From positions 1 to 64,000 of the forward strand of contig JAZREN010000045.1 in assembly GCA_045660825.1 (NCBI GenBank): a DNA stretch of 64,000 nt, given 5' to 3'. The notes under the pieces are model-generated. The model saw only the letters and a program-made list of their open reading frames with translations. It had not been told where the DNA came from and did no database searches. How positions within the stretch are numbered: position 1 is the first letter of the stretch; every line of letters begins with the position of its first letter. This DNA comes from HGM04593 sp045660825. GTDB taxonomy: Bacteria; Bacteroidota; Bacteroidia; Bacteroidales; Bacteroidaceae. Below are positions 1-6,800 of this stretch, piece by piece. The position numbers and the translations under genes are program-made.

Positions 1-1562
1 GTGTAGCTCAGTGTGTTCCTTTCGCACGCGAGTACGGCGGTCTTTTGGCTAACCGTTCATTCGGTGGTGCTCAGGTATCGCGTACATTCTATGCCCGCGG
101 CCAGACCGGTCAGCAGCTTCTTCTCGGTGCATACTCAGCACTCAACTACCAGGTTAACCAGGGTACAGTAAAGGTTTACACACGTTATGAGATGCTCGAC
201 GTTGTAATCATCGACGGCCGTGCACGCGGTATCATCGCGCGTAACCTTGTAACAGGTAAGGTTGAGCGTTTCGCTGCTCACGCTGTAGTTATCGGTACCG
301 GTGGTTACGGTAACGCATACTTCCTTTCTACAAATGCTATGGGCAGCAACGGTTCAGCAGCTCTCCAGTGCTACCGCAAGGGTGCATGGTTTGCAAACCC
401 ATGTTACGCACAGATTCACCCTACTTGCGTTCCTGTTCACGGCGACAAGCAGTCTAAGTTGACACTCATGTCTGAGTCACTCCGTAACGACGGCCGCATC
501 TGGGTTCCAAAGAAGTTAGAGGATGCAAAGGCTCTCCAGGCCGGCACAAAGCACCCTAACGATATTCCTGATGAGGACCGTGACTTCTACTTGGAGCGCC
601 GTTACCCGGCATTCGGTAACCTTGTTCCACGTGACGTTGCTTCACGTGCTGCAAAGGAGCGCTGCGATGCAGGTTATGGTGTAAACAACACAGGTTTGGC
701 TGTATTCCTCGACTTCAAGTACGCTATCGAGCGTTTGGGTGAGGATGTAGTACGTCAGCGTTATGGCAACCTCTTCGACATGTACGAGGAGATCGCCGAT
801 ACAAACCCATACAAGGAACCAATGATGATCTTCCCTGCTATCCACTACACAATGGGTGGTATCTGGGTAGACTATGAGTTGCAGACATCAGTTCCAGGTC
901 TCTTCGCTATCGGTGAGGCAAACTTCAGCGACCACGGTGCTAACCGTCTTGGTGCTTCTGCTCTCATGCAGGGTCTTGCCGACGGTTACTTCGTTCTTCC
1001 TTATACAATCCAGAACTATCTTGCCGACCAGATTCAGGTTCCACGTTTCAGCACTGAAGCACCTGAGTTCGTAGAGGCAGAGAAGGCTGTAAACGACAAG
1101 ATTGCCAAGTTGATGGCCATCAAGGGTACACGCAGTGTTGACTCTATCCACAAGGAGCTTGGTCTTGTTATGTGGGACAACGTAGGTATGGCACGCACCA
1201 AGGAGTCTCTTGAGAACGCTCTCAAGGAGATTGACCGTGTTGAGAAGCTCTTCTGGAGCGAGCTCCGCATTCCTGGCGAGGCAGACACTCTTAACGTTGA
1301 GCTCGAAAAGGCTCTCCGCTTGCTCGACTTCATCGAGATTGGCCGCTTGATGGCATATGACGCCCTCAACCGTGAGGAGTCTTGTGGTGGTCACTTCCGT
1401 GAGGAACACCAGACCGAAGAAGGTGAGGCTAAGCGCGACGATGAGAACTTCTCATACGTGGCTTGCTGGAAGTACACCGGCGAGGGTCAGGAACCAGAAC
1501 TCATCAAGGAGGATCTCAACTATCAGTACATCAAGGTACAGCAGCGTAACTACAAAAACTAA
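1..1562 (+). CDS. frdA: Fumarate reductase/succinate dehydrogenase flavoprotein subunit, 5' partial
   Basis: The reading frame is open from base 3 at the window edge, so the true start and the N-terminal FAD-binding Rossmann segment lie upstream. A TTG at 45 is inside the gene and is not a start. The visible part carries family hallmarks: RSFGGAQVSRTFYARGQTG near the beginning, an HYTMGGIWVD segment, and the FAD-binding stretch FAIGEANFSDHGANRLGAS followed by ALMQGLADGYF. The protein would transfer electrons between menaquinol and fumarate/succinate as the catalytic subunit of a membrane-bound complex, the usual terminal step of fumarate respiration in Bacteroidales. The iron-sulfur subunit gene follows 21 bp downstream; a cytochrome b subunit gene is expected upstream, outside the window. 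Direction (reductase or dehydrogenase) cannot be decided from sequence. Confidence 0.95.
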   Translation, partial: VAQCVPFAREYGGLLANRSFGGAQVSRTFYARGQTGQQLLLGAYSALNYQVNQGTVKVYTRYEMLDVVIIDGRARGIIARNLVTGKVERFAAHAVVIGTGGYGNAYFLSTNAMGSNGSAALQCYRKGAWFANPCYAQIHPTCVPVHGDKQSKLTLMSESLRNDGRIWVPKKLEDAKALQAGTKHPNDIPDEDRDFYLERRYPAFGNLVPRDVASRAAKERCDAGYGVNNTGLAVFLDFKYAIERLGEDVVRQRYGNLFDMYEEIADTNPYKEPMMIFPAIHYTMGGIWVDYELQTSVPGLFAIGEANFSDHGANRLGASALMQGLADGYFVLPYTIQNYLADQIQVPRFSTEAPEFVEAEKAVNDKIAKLMAIKGTRSVDSIHKELGLVMWDNVGMARTKESLENALKEIDRVEKLFWSELRIPGEADTLNVELEKALRLLDFIEIGRLMAYDALNREESCGGHFREEHQTEEGEAKRDDENFSYVACWKYTGEGQEPELIKEDLNYQYIKVQQRNYKN

Positions 1563-1583
1563 TCATTCCTAAATTTGTAAGCA

Positions 1584-2339
1584 ATGGACAAAAATATAAG
1601 TTTTACATTGAAGGTATGGCGTCAGAGAGGTCCTAAGGCTAAAGGTGCTTTCGAGACCTATCAGATGAAGGATATTCCGGGCGATACCTCTTTCCTCGAG
1701 ATGCTTGATATTCTTAACGAGCAGTTGGTAAACGAGAATAAAGAACCTGTTGTGTTCGACCACGACTGCCGCGAGGGTATCTGCGGTATGTGTTCACTCT
1801 ACGTGAACGGTCACCCACACGGCCCAGCAACAGGTGCTACAACCTGTCAGCTCTATATGCGCCGTTTCAAGGATGGTGACGTTATCACCGTTGAGCCATG
1901 GCGTTCAGCAGGTTTCCCTGTAATCCGTGACCTTATGGTTGACCGCACAGCGTTCGACAAGATCCAGCAGGCCGGAGGTTACGTATCAATCAACACAGGT
2001 GGTATGCCCGACGCCAATGCAATTCCCATTGGCAAGGATATTGCCGAGGAGGCTATGGACGCTGCTGCTTGTATCGGTTGCGGTGCTTGTGTTGCAGCTT
2101 GTAAGAACGGTTCTGCCATGTTGTTCGTATCGGCAAAGGTTAGCCAGTTCGCATTGTTGCCACAGGGTAAGGTTGAGGCTGCAAAGCGTGTAAAGGCTAT
2201 GGTTGCAAAGATGGACGAACTTGGTTTCGGTAACTGTACAAACACACGTGCTTGCGAGGCCGAGTGTCCAAAGTGCGTTTCAATCAGCAACATCGCACGT
2301 TTGAACCGCGAGTTCATCAAGGCTAAGTTGAAAGACTGA
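1584..2339 (+). CDS. frdB: Fumarate reductase/succinate dehydrogenase iron-sulfur subunit
   Basis: The 251-residue protein has the three-cluster layout of this family. A plant-type ferredoxin region holds the 2Fe-2S ligands in DCREGICGMCSLYVNG and the later Cys of ATTCQLYM. The C-terminal half holds the cysteines for the 4Fe-4S and 3Fe-4S clusters in CIGCGACVAACKNG and RACEAECPKCVS. It passes electrons between the flavoprotein and the membrane cytochrome b subunit on the cytoplasmic face. It lies 21 bp after the flavoprotein gene and is followed by a strong terminator, so it is the last gene of the operon. The length is typical for the Bacteroidetes/Wolinella-like type. Confidence 0.96.
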   Translation: MDKNISFTLKVWRQRGPKAKGAFETYQMKDIPGDTSFLEMLDILNEQLVNENKEPVVFDHDCREGICGMCSLYVNGHPHGPATGATTCQLYMRRFKDGDVITVEPWRSAGFPVIRDLMVDRTAFDKIQQAGGYVSINTGGMPDANAIPIGKDIAEEAMDAAACIGCGACVAACKNGSAMLFVSAKVSQFALLPQGKVEAAKRVKAMVAKMDELGFGNCTNTRACEAECPKCVSISNIARLNREFIKAKLKD

Positions 2340-2353
2340 TAATTGATTCTTAA

Positions 2354-2402
2354 AGATATGTGCGGGAGGCATTCATGGTTCTCCTGCACATATCTGTTTT
2401 TT
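2354..2402 (+). terminator. Rho-independent terminator of the fumarate reductase operon
   Basis: A stem of about 15 bp begins AGATATGTGC and closes with GCACATATCT around a 12-base loop, with one G-T pair, and is followed by TGTTTTTT. It starts 14 bp after the frdB stop codon. Confidence 0.85.
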
Positions 2403-2419
2403 AACCTAATTGCACAGAC

Positions 2420-3046
2420 ATGCTCAACATAAGGAAAATATCACTCTTTTTCGTTTCATTATTCATTGTGTCTGTACCCGGTATCATGCAAGCACAATCC
2501 GGAACCATCAATGGTCACAAATACGTGGACTTAGGCTTGCCAAGCGGTACCAAATGGGCCACCTGCAACATCGGTGCCGACTCACCCGAGGAATATGGAG
2601 ATTACTACTCTTGGGGCGAAACAAGAACGAAAAAGTTTTTCGACGTAGACACCTATAAATTATATTATAAAAAGGTCAACGAATCCATTTCGGGTAATCG
2701 TTCTTACGATGTTGCGCGCAAGAAATGGGGTGAGAACTGGCGCATTCCCACAAAGAGTAATTTTGAAGAACTGGACAGTTTGTGCACTTGGAACTGGACA
2801 ACAAGAAATGGTGTTGCGGGCTATGATATCAAAGCCACTAATGGCAATAGCATATTTCTCCCTGCCGGCGGTGCCCGTGTCAACGAGTCCATATATGGCC
2901 GTGCAGAGGAAGGATACTACTGGAGTTCTACACCAAACACCGTTGACCCCAACACCTCCTATTTCCTTTTCTTTAACTGCTATTATGCAATAATGTATGA
3001 TTATTTCCGTGCAGTAGGCCTTGCTATACGCCCTGTCACAGAATAA
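2420..3046 (+). CDS. Exported FISUMP-domain protein
   Basis: The 208-residue protein starts with a hydrophobic signal peptide (MLNIRKISLFFVSLFIVSV, likely cleavage after MQAQ). There is no lipobox cysteine. The rest matches the Fibrobacter succinogenes major paralogous domain: HKYVDLGLPSGTKWATCNIG, then GDYYSWGET, WRIPTKSNFEEL, LPAGG and a closing GLAIRPVTE. Such domains are common in Bacteroides and Prevotella surface or periplasmic proteins and their function is not known. The fold is related to formylglycine-enzyme-like or C-type-lectin-like domains by general similarity only. It stands alone between the frd terminator and a convergent PepSY-like gene. Confidence 0.8.
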   Translation: MLNIRKISLFFVSLFIVSVPGIMQAQSGTINGHKYVDLGLPSGTKWATCNIGADSPEEYGDYYSWGETRTKKFFDVDTYKLYYKKVNESISGNRSYDVARKKWGENWRIPTKSNFEELDSLCTWNWTTRNGVAGYDIKATNGNSIFLPAGGARVNESIYGRAEEGYYWSSTPNTVDPNTSYFLFFNCYYAIMYDYFRAVGLAIRPVTE

Positions 3047-3062
3047 CCATGTGTAAAATAAA

Positions 3063-3092
3063 TCCCTGCCACCTATTTACAGGCAGCAGGGA
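3063..3092. terminator. Hairpin between convergent genes
   Basis: TCCCTGC pairs with GCAGGGA around a loop that itself contains a CTGCC/GGCAG pairing option. It is flanked by A-rich and T-rich runs, so it could end transcription from both the FISUMP gene and the converging PepSY-like gene. Confidence 0.55.
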
Positions 3093-3114
3093 AAAATTCC
3101 GAGTACACAATCCC

Positions 3115-3555
3115 TCAATCGTCAATGTCGTATAGTCTGTACTCCTTGTCAAATTTCAGTTCAAGACGGTTCGAGAGCTTTATCTCATAATCGTTACGGT
3201 TCTTTTCAATCACAAGAATCCTTTCACCGGCATAGTTTTTCTCTACATAATCCTTGATTGGTTGGGGAACAATCCCAACAGGGACTGCACCTTCATTGCA
3301 ATCAACCTCTTCCCAATTACCTTTGCTTGAAAACTCCAGTTTCACACCATTGGCAAGCCTCACCTCATATGAACTGAAGAAGATATTGCAGTCCTCTTTG
3401 GCATAAAGCAAATCAACACCTGCAAAATGTGAATCTATGAACTGTTGCGCCGGTATGGGCAACTGATTTTTGTTTATTACCTTGTCATTATCGGCTACCG
3501 CGACAAAAACTCCTACAGAAAACACAGCAGCCAGTACCAATAAAATCTTTTTCAT
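3115..3555 (-). CDS. PepSY-like (DUF2874 family) periplasmic protein, copy A
   Basis: The start is placed at the ATG at 3555, giving 146 residues that begin MKKILLVLAAVFSVGVF, a clear signal peptide ending near VAVA-DND. The open frame continues upstream to 3630, but that stretch covers the conserved promoter. Two PepSY-like repeats are visible: one from QQFIDSHFAG to the KGNWEEVDC segment, one from IPQPIKDYVEKNYAG to the end (RLELKFD, YDIDD). Proteins of this type are small secreted beta-sheet proteins of unknown biochemical role; PepSY domains in general are linked to regulation of extracytoplasmic enzymes and envelope stress. A close paralog of exactly the same length lies at 15717-16157. 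Both share about 55 bp of promoter sequence, suggesting the same regulator. Confidence 0.85.
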   Translation of the reverse strand: MKKILLVLAAVFSVGVFVAVADNDKVINKNQLPIPAQQFIDSHFAGVDLLYAKEDCNIFFSSYEVRLANGVKLEFSSKGNWEEVDCNEGAVPVGIVPQPIKDYVEKNYAGERILVIEKNRNDYEIKLSNRLELKFDKEYRLYDIDD

Positions 3556-3627
3556 AATCGTTCTATTTTTATAAGTCAATATTATTCTACAATGCAAAGC
3601 GGGCAAATATTCGCGTCGTTTGCGATA

Positions 3628-3663
3628 CAAAGATTATACGCAATTCTGAAATGAATTTGAAAT
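3628..3663 (-). promoter_or_regulatory. Promoter and direct-repeat operator of PepSY copy A
   Basis: Read on the minus strand: ATTTCA-AATTC-ATTTCAG (half sites at 3658-3663 and 3647-3652, 11 bp apart), then 14 bases, then TTTG of a TATAATCTTTG element (3628-3638). The same arrangement occurs at 15539-15574 and, in closely related form, at 8948-8983. An 11-bp repeat period on one helix face is typical of OmpR-family response regulator sites. Confidence 0.65.
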
Positions 3664-3703
3664 TCCAGAAAAAATAGAAGAAAAAGTAAAAAAGACTTAT
3701 TGA

Positions 3704-4696
3704 TTATTTTTCAAAAGCCGATTTGTCAGGGAATAGCGTCTCCATAAAATCCACTATACGAGCACAATCCTCATCGGTGGCATTTTCACTATCATTCAGG
3801 CAGAACATCATTGGATTATACTTGCCCATTACTTTTGCATAGTCAGCATTGACAGCCGGTATACAACGCGAATCGGACGCAAAGCGGTTTGCAAAGAAAG
3901 CATGTATCTTCTTAAAGACTCCCGACAAGCGATTATAGCGCCCCACCTTCTTCATTGTTCCTTTGTTTGTTGCTACAACATAATACCCGACAATGCAACG
4001 CTGGATATCATTCTCACTGCGGAAACGACTGTATGCGGTTGCAGCCCACTCCCCCGGGAAAAGCCCGACACATTCCTTAATGTCGCTTATACGGTAAGAG
4101 TCAAAGTTATGATGTGGCTTGTAATGTATCTTCACCCCGGTTTTTTCATGTATCATATCACGCATCCTGTATATCGTCTTAACGTACATACTGCCCTTTT
4201 GTGATTTGCTGTCGCGCATTCTCACACCCGAGAATCTCACAATGGTTGTTCCGTCGGTATTGAAGAAATCCGAAGGATATACCGGCGCCGAAAACAGAGT
4301 GTCGTCGTTCCCCTGAATGAAATGTTCACTCAAGCCGGGAATCTTATATATGACACTCTCAATTGCTTGAGAGTTGAATACGGGCAGTGCGTCAGCTGGG
4401 AAAATATGCGAGTGGTCAATTACCTGTATTTTAGGATTGCTCGTGTCTAACCAAGCGGGGCATTGATTGTCCGTAACTATGAATATGCGGTTTATCCACG
4501 GCGCATATTTCTCGACCGAGCGCAAAGAATACTTCAACTCGTCGTTATTGCGCCAACGTGCCTCGTTGTTATGGGACTCATTACCCAAGACAACGTTGTG
4601 TCCGCTGCGTTTCTCACGCCAGACAGGGTCATTGCCATCTACCCAAAGATATACAAGGTCAATAGGAAAATTTATCGGTTTGTCTGATTGTTTCAT
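3704..4696 (-). CDS. Stealth-family sugar-phosphate transferase
   Basis: The 330-residue protein shows the conserved regions of the Stealth family: CR1 near residues 12-26 (IDLVYLWVDGNDPVW), CR2 with NDELKYSLRSVEKYAPW, IFIVTDNQCPAWLD and LPVFNSQAIESVIYKIPGL followed by FIQGNDDTLF, then the later His-rich PHHNFDSYR-like part. Characterised relatives, such as capsule polymerases of Neisseria and the human GlcNAc-1-phosphotransferase, move a sugar-1-phosphate from a nucleotide sugar onto a sugar hydroxyl. The role here is likely in capsule or other surface polysaccharide. There is no signal peptide or membrane segment. A glycosyltransferase gene lies 22 bp upstream in the same direction, so the pair is probably co-transcribed. 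The acceptor cannot be predicted. Confidence 0.85.
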   Translation of the reverse strand: MKQSDKPINFPIDLVYLWVDGNDPVWREKRSGHNVVLGNESHNNEARWRNNDELKYSLRSVEKYAPWINRIFIVTDNQCPAWLDTSNPKIQVIDHSHIFPADALPVFNSQAIESVIYKIPGLSEHFIQGNDDTLFSAPVYPSDFFNTDGTTIVRFSGVRMRDSKSQKGSMYVKTIYRMRDMIHEKTGVKIHYKPHHNFDSYRISDIKECVGLFPGEWAATAYSRFRSENDIQRCIVGYYVVATNKGTMKKVGRYNRLSGVFKKIHAFFANRFASDSRCIPAVNADYAKVMGKYNPMMFCLNDSENATDEDCARIVDFMETLFPDKSAFEK

Positions 4697-4718
4697 TTGT
4701 GCTGTGTTGTTCTTGTGT

Positions 4719-5585
4719 TTATCTTCTCTTGCTCCATACAGGCAAAAAGTCGAAAAGGCGTAATATACGTTTATTGTCCTTCTCCTTTATTTTCCACAGG
4801 CAAATTCCAAAAAGCGAAAAATACCCCACGGTAATGTTCCTGTATCTATCGGGAATGTCTATTCTGTTGGCTGTTATATAATCCACCATAGAACGGTGTG
4901 CCATATACTTTTGCTGCTGCTTTGCCCTTGTCTGGCGCGACTTCACTGTAGACGAAGGATTCAATACGTACATATAACTGACATTGGGGACTGTCACCAT
5001 GCGCCCCGACTCACATATTGCGCGCAATACAAACATCACATCCTCGTACTGCACTCCCTCATCAAAACGCAAAGCCAACCTCTCAAGCATTCGTCGGCTG
5101 TAAAGCTTATTTACAGGGTGGAAATCGGGAGGACAGTTACATAAGGATAACTTCGAGCCGGCATCATCCTCTACAACTGTTTCATTGTAGGAAACTATAG
5201 TCTTGTTCCAATGTTTCTTTTCCTTTGTAATTCCACAGACAGCAATTTCAGCACCATTAAGTTCAGCGGCATTGTAAAGACATTCAAAGTAGTCTGAAGG
5301 CACATAATCGTCACTGTCCACCATGCCTATGTATTCTCCTTTGGCAATGGCAAGAGCTGCATTGCGTGCTTTTCCCTGACGACCGTTAGCCTGATGCAGG
5401 ACAACGATCCTGCCATCCTTTGCAGCCCATTCCTGCAATATATCGTATGACGAATCGGTTGAACCGTCATCCACACATATGATTTCTATTTCATCCAATG
5501 ACTGCCCCGTGACACTTCCCAAACAACGTGAAAGGAAAGCCTCAGAGTTATATACAGGTATTATGATGCTTACTTTGGGATTCAT
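4719..5585 (-). CDS. Family 2 glycosyltransferase
   Basis: The 288-residue protein begins with the GT-A nucleotide-binding fold: VSIIIPVYNSEAFLSRCL, then VDDGSTDSS near residues 39-47, KGKARN-type region QGKARNAAL, and the metal-binding DSDDYVP. It is expected to transfer a sugar from a nucleotide donor during surface polysaccharide or glycoconjugate synthesis in the cytoplasm. The C-terminal part (FDEGVQYEDVMFVLRA) has the ED motif often seen in acceptor recognition or catalysis of this family. The gene is the first of a two-gene unit with the Stealth-type transferase. A good promoter lies 38 bp upstream. Confidence 0.88.
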   Translation of the reverse strand: MNPKVSIIIPVYNSEAFLSRCLGSVTGQSLDEIEIICVDDGSTDSSYDILQEWAAKDGRIVVLHQANGRQGKARNAALAIAKGEYIGMVDSDDYVPSDYFECLYNAAELNGAEIAVCGITKEKKHWNKTIVSYNETVVEDDAGSKLSLCNCPPDFHPVNKLYSRRMLERLALRFDEGVQYEDVMFVLRAICESGRMVTVPNVSYMYVLNPSSTVKSRQTRAKQQQKYMAHRSMVDYITANRIDIPDRYRNITVGYFSLFGICLWKIKEKDNKRILRLFDFLPVWSKRR

Positions 5586-5622
5586 TTGGATTTATGCATG
5601 TGCTGTTTTTGTTCCTATTACG

Positions 5623-5653
5623 CAAAGTTAAAGAATCGCACCAAATTATACAA
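5623..5653 (-). promoter_or_regulatory. Bacteroidetes-type promoter of the glycosyltransferase/Stealth pair
   Basis: On the minus strand TAACTTTG (5623-5630) matches the TAnnTTTG consensus and a TTG lies 20 bp upstream (5651-5653). Confidence 0.55.
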
Positions 5654-5680
5654 TAAAAAAATGTTATCAAAAATGAAACG

Positions 5681-6634
5681 TCATCTATTGGACAACACCT
5701 TGTACATACTTGAAGCAATACAATATGATAGCATACCGCTCAATAATCCGGCAATGGCATCTACAAGATAGTGCGCCTTTATGTACACTGTTGCACAACA
5801 CAGCAACACAAAGACCGGCAACAATGCAGCAAAAAGTTTTCTGTTTGCCTTGAATGCCAATATAATCATCACAAGTGACACGCCTATGTGCGAACTTGGG
5901 AATGCTGCCGTGGGGCGTTCACCGGCACGCTGTGCAATATTTACAAGCTCTGTAAAGAAAACACCTTTCCCATCCTGTGCAATGGAAATCGCGGGGTGCA
6001 GATTGAAATAATTGCCTATATTCTCATACACCCCATTGCTTGCAGCCTCATCACCTATTACAGGGAAATAGAACTGCGGCCCCGCAACCGGGAGGAATAT
6101 ATATATAATGTAGTGAATGAAAAATGCAGCCATAATAATGAATGAACAGCGTTCAACTTCACCGGGGCGCTTGAAAAAATAGAACATCGTCACAACAGTA
6201 ATCATGGGATAGTACAACCAATAACCCATATTGAACAACTCGCGCCAGAAATCCCCGCTCAACAACTGCTCAAAAATCAGTGCCGGCTGGCAACCGAAAA
6301 TATTGAATTCGGCAGTAGCGAACACATGGTCAAGATTAGGGAATATGCGGTTGAACTCAAAAGTATCGGGGTACCAATAGTTGAGCAGACACATCTGCGT
6401 AACCATCCTCACAAGCACCATGAACCTCGATGGGAACTTGGTATAGACGTAAATTAGAGAGAATGTGCCCGCAAAAATAAGGAAACGCCCCATGAGCATA
6501 TCCTGCGGATTGCTCAACCTGTTATAAAAAATGATTATCAACAATGTTGTGAACAGGTTGTAGAATATATTTATCTTCTCTACAGCAATGAACCTTGTCT
6601 CAACATCACAACGCCTGAATAAATCGGTTGCCAT
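5681..6634 (-). CDS. PAP2-superfamily membrane phosphatase/phosphotransferase
   Basis: The start chosen at 6634 gives 317 residues (MATDLFRRCDVETRF). A longer frame reaches a GTG at 6700 but runs through a consensus promoter. At least six hydrophobic segments are visible, including LFTTLLIIIFY, a long HYIIYIFLPVAGPQFYF region and C-terminal helices. PAP2 catalytic motifs are present: PTAAFPSSHIGVS and KAHYLVDAIAG, with a His and an Asp in the expected places. The VAGPQFYF region resembles the PAP2_3/inositol-phosphoceramide-synthase-like branch, which would fit headgroup transfer or lipid phosphate hydrolysis in a sphingolipid-producing Bacteroidales. This substrate assignment is an inference; it could equally be an undecaprenyl-phosphate or phosphatidate phosphatase. 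Confidence 0.8.
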   Translation of the reverse strand: MATDLFRRCDVETRFIAVEKINIFYNLFTTLLIIIFYNRLSNPQDMLMGRFLIFAGTFSLIYVYTKFPSRFMVLVRMVTQMCLLNYWYPDTFEFNRIFPNLDHVFATAEFNIFGCQPALIFEQLLSGDFWRELFNMGYWLYYPMITVVTMFYFFKRPGEVERCSFIIMAAFFIHYIIYIFLPVAGPQFYFPVIGDEAASNGVYENIGNYFNLHPAISIAQDGKGVFFTELVNIAQRAGERPTAAFPSSHIGVSLVMIILAFKANRKLFAALLPVFVLLCCATVYIKAHYLVDAIAGLLSGMLSYCIASSMYKVLSNR

Positions 6635-6656
6635 CTTTGAACTATGAAAAACTATA

Positions 6657-6688
6657 CAAAAATAACTAAAAAATACATGTGACGACAA
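6657..6688 (-). promoter_or_regulatory. Promoter of the PAP2 gene
   Basis: On the minus strand TATTTTTG (6657-6664) matches TAnnTTTG, with TTG 21 bp upstream (6686-6688). It sits only about 22 bp from the start codon at 6634 and so decides against the upstream GTG start. The 5' leader would be short. Confidence 0.5.
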
Positions 6689-6800
6689 CAACACCGCCAC
6701 CTCTATGTTTAAAAACTGTTTAAAGATTGATACTTTTACCCTTTTATAATTGCAATGTGCTGTTTTATTGTTATTTTAGCAAAAACAAAACTTTACTATT

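Noticed and set aside
623..633. parS-like half TGTTCCACGTG in frdA
   Set aside because: The right half does not match the palindrome, and it is inside conserved coding sequence.
888..1409. 173-codon open frame antisense to frdA
   Set aside because: It lies wholly within frdA, has no recognisable protein features and is explained by codon bias of a strongly expressed gene.
45..1562. TTG start for the flavoprotein gene
   Set aside because: The frame is open to the window edge and the upstream codons (VAQCVPFAREYGGLLANRS) continue the conserved protein, so the TTG is internal.
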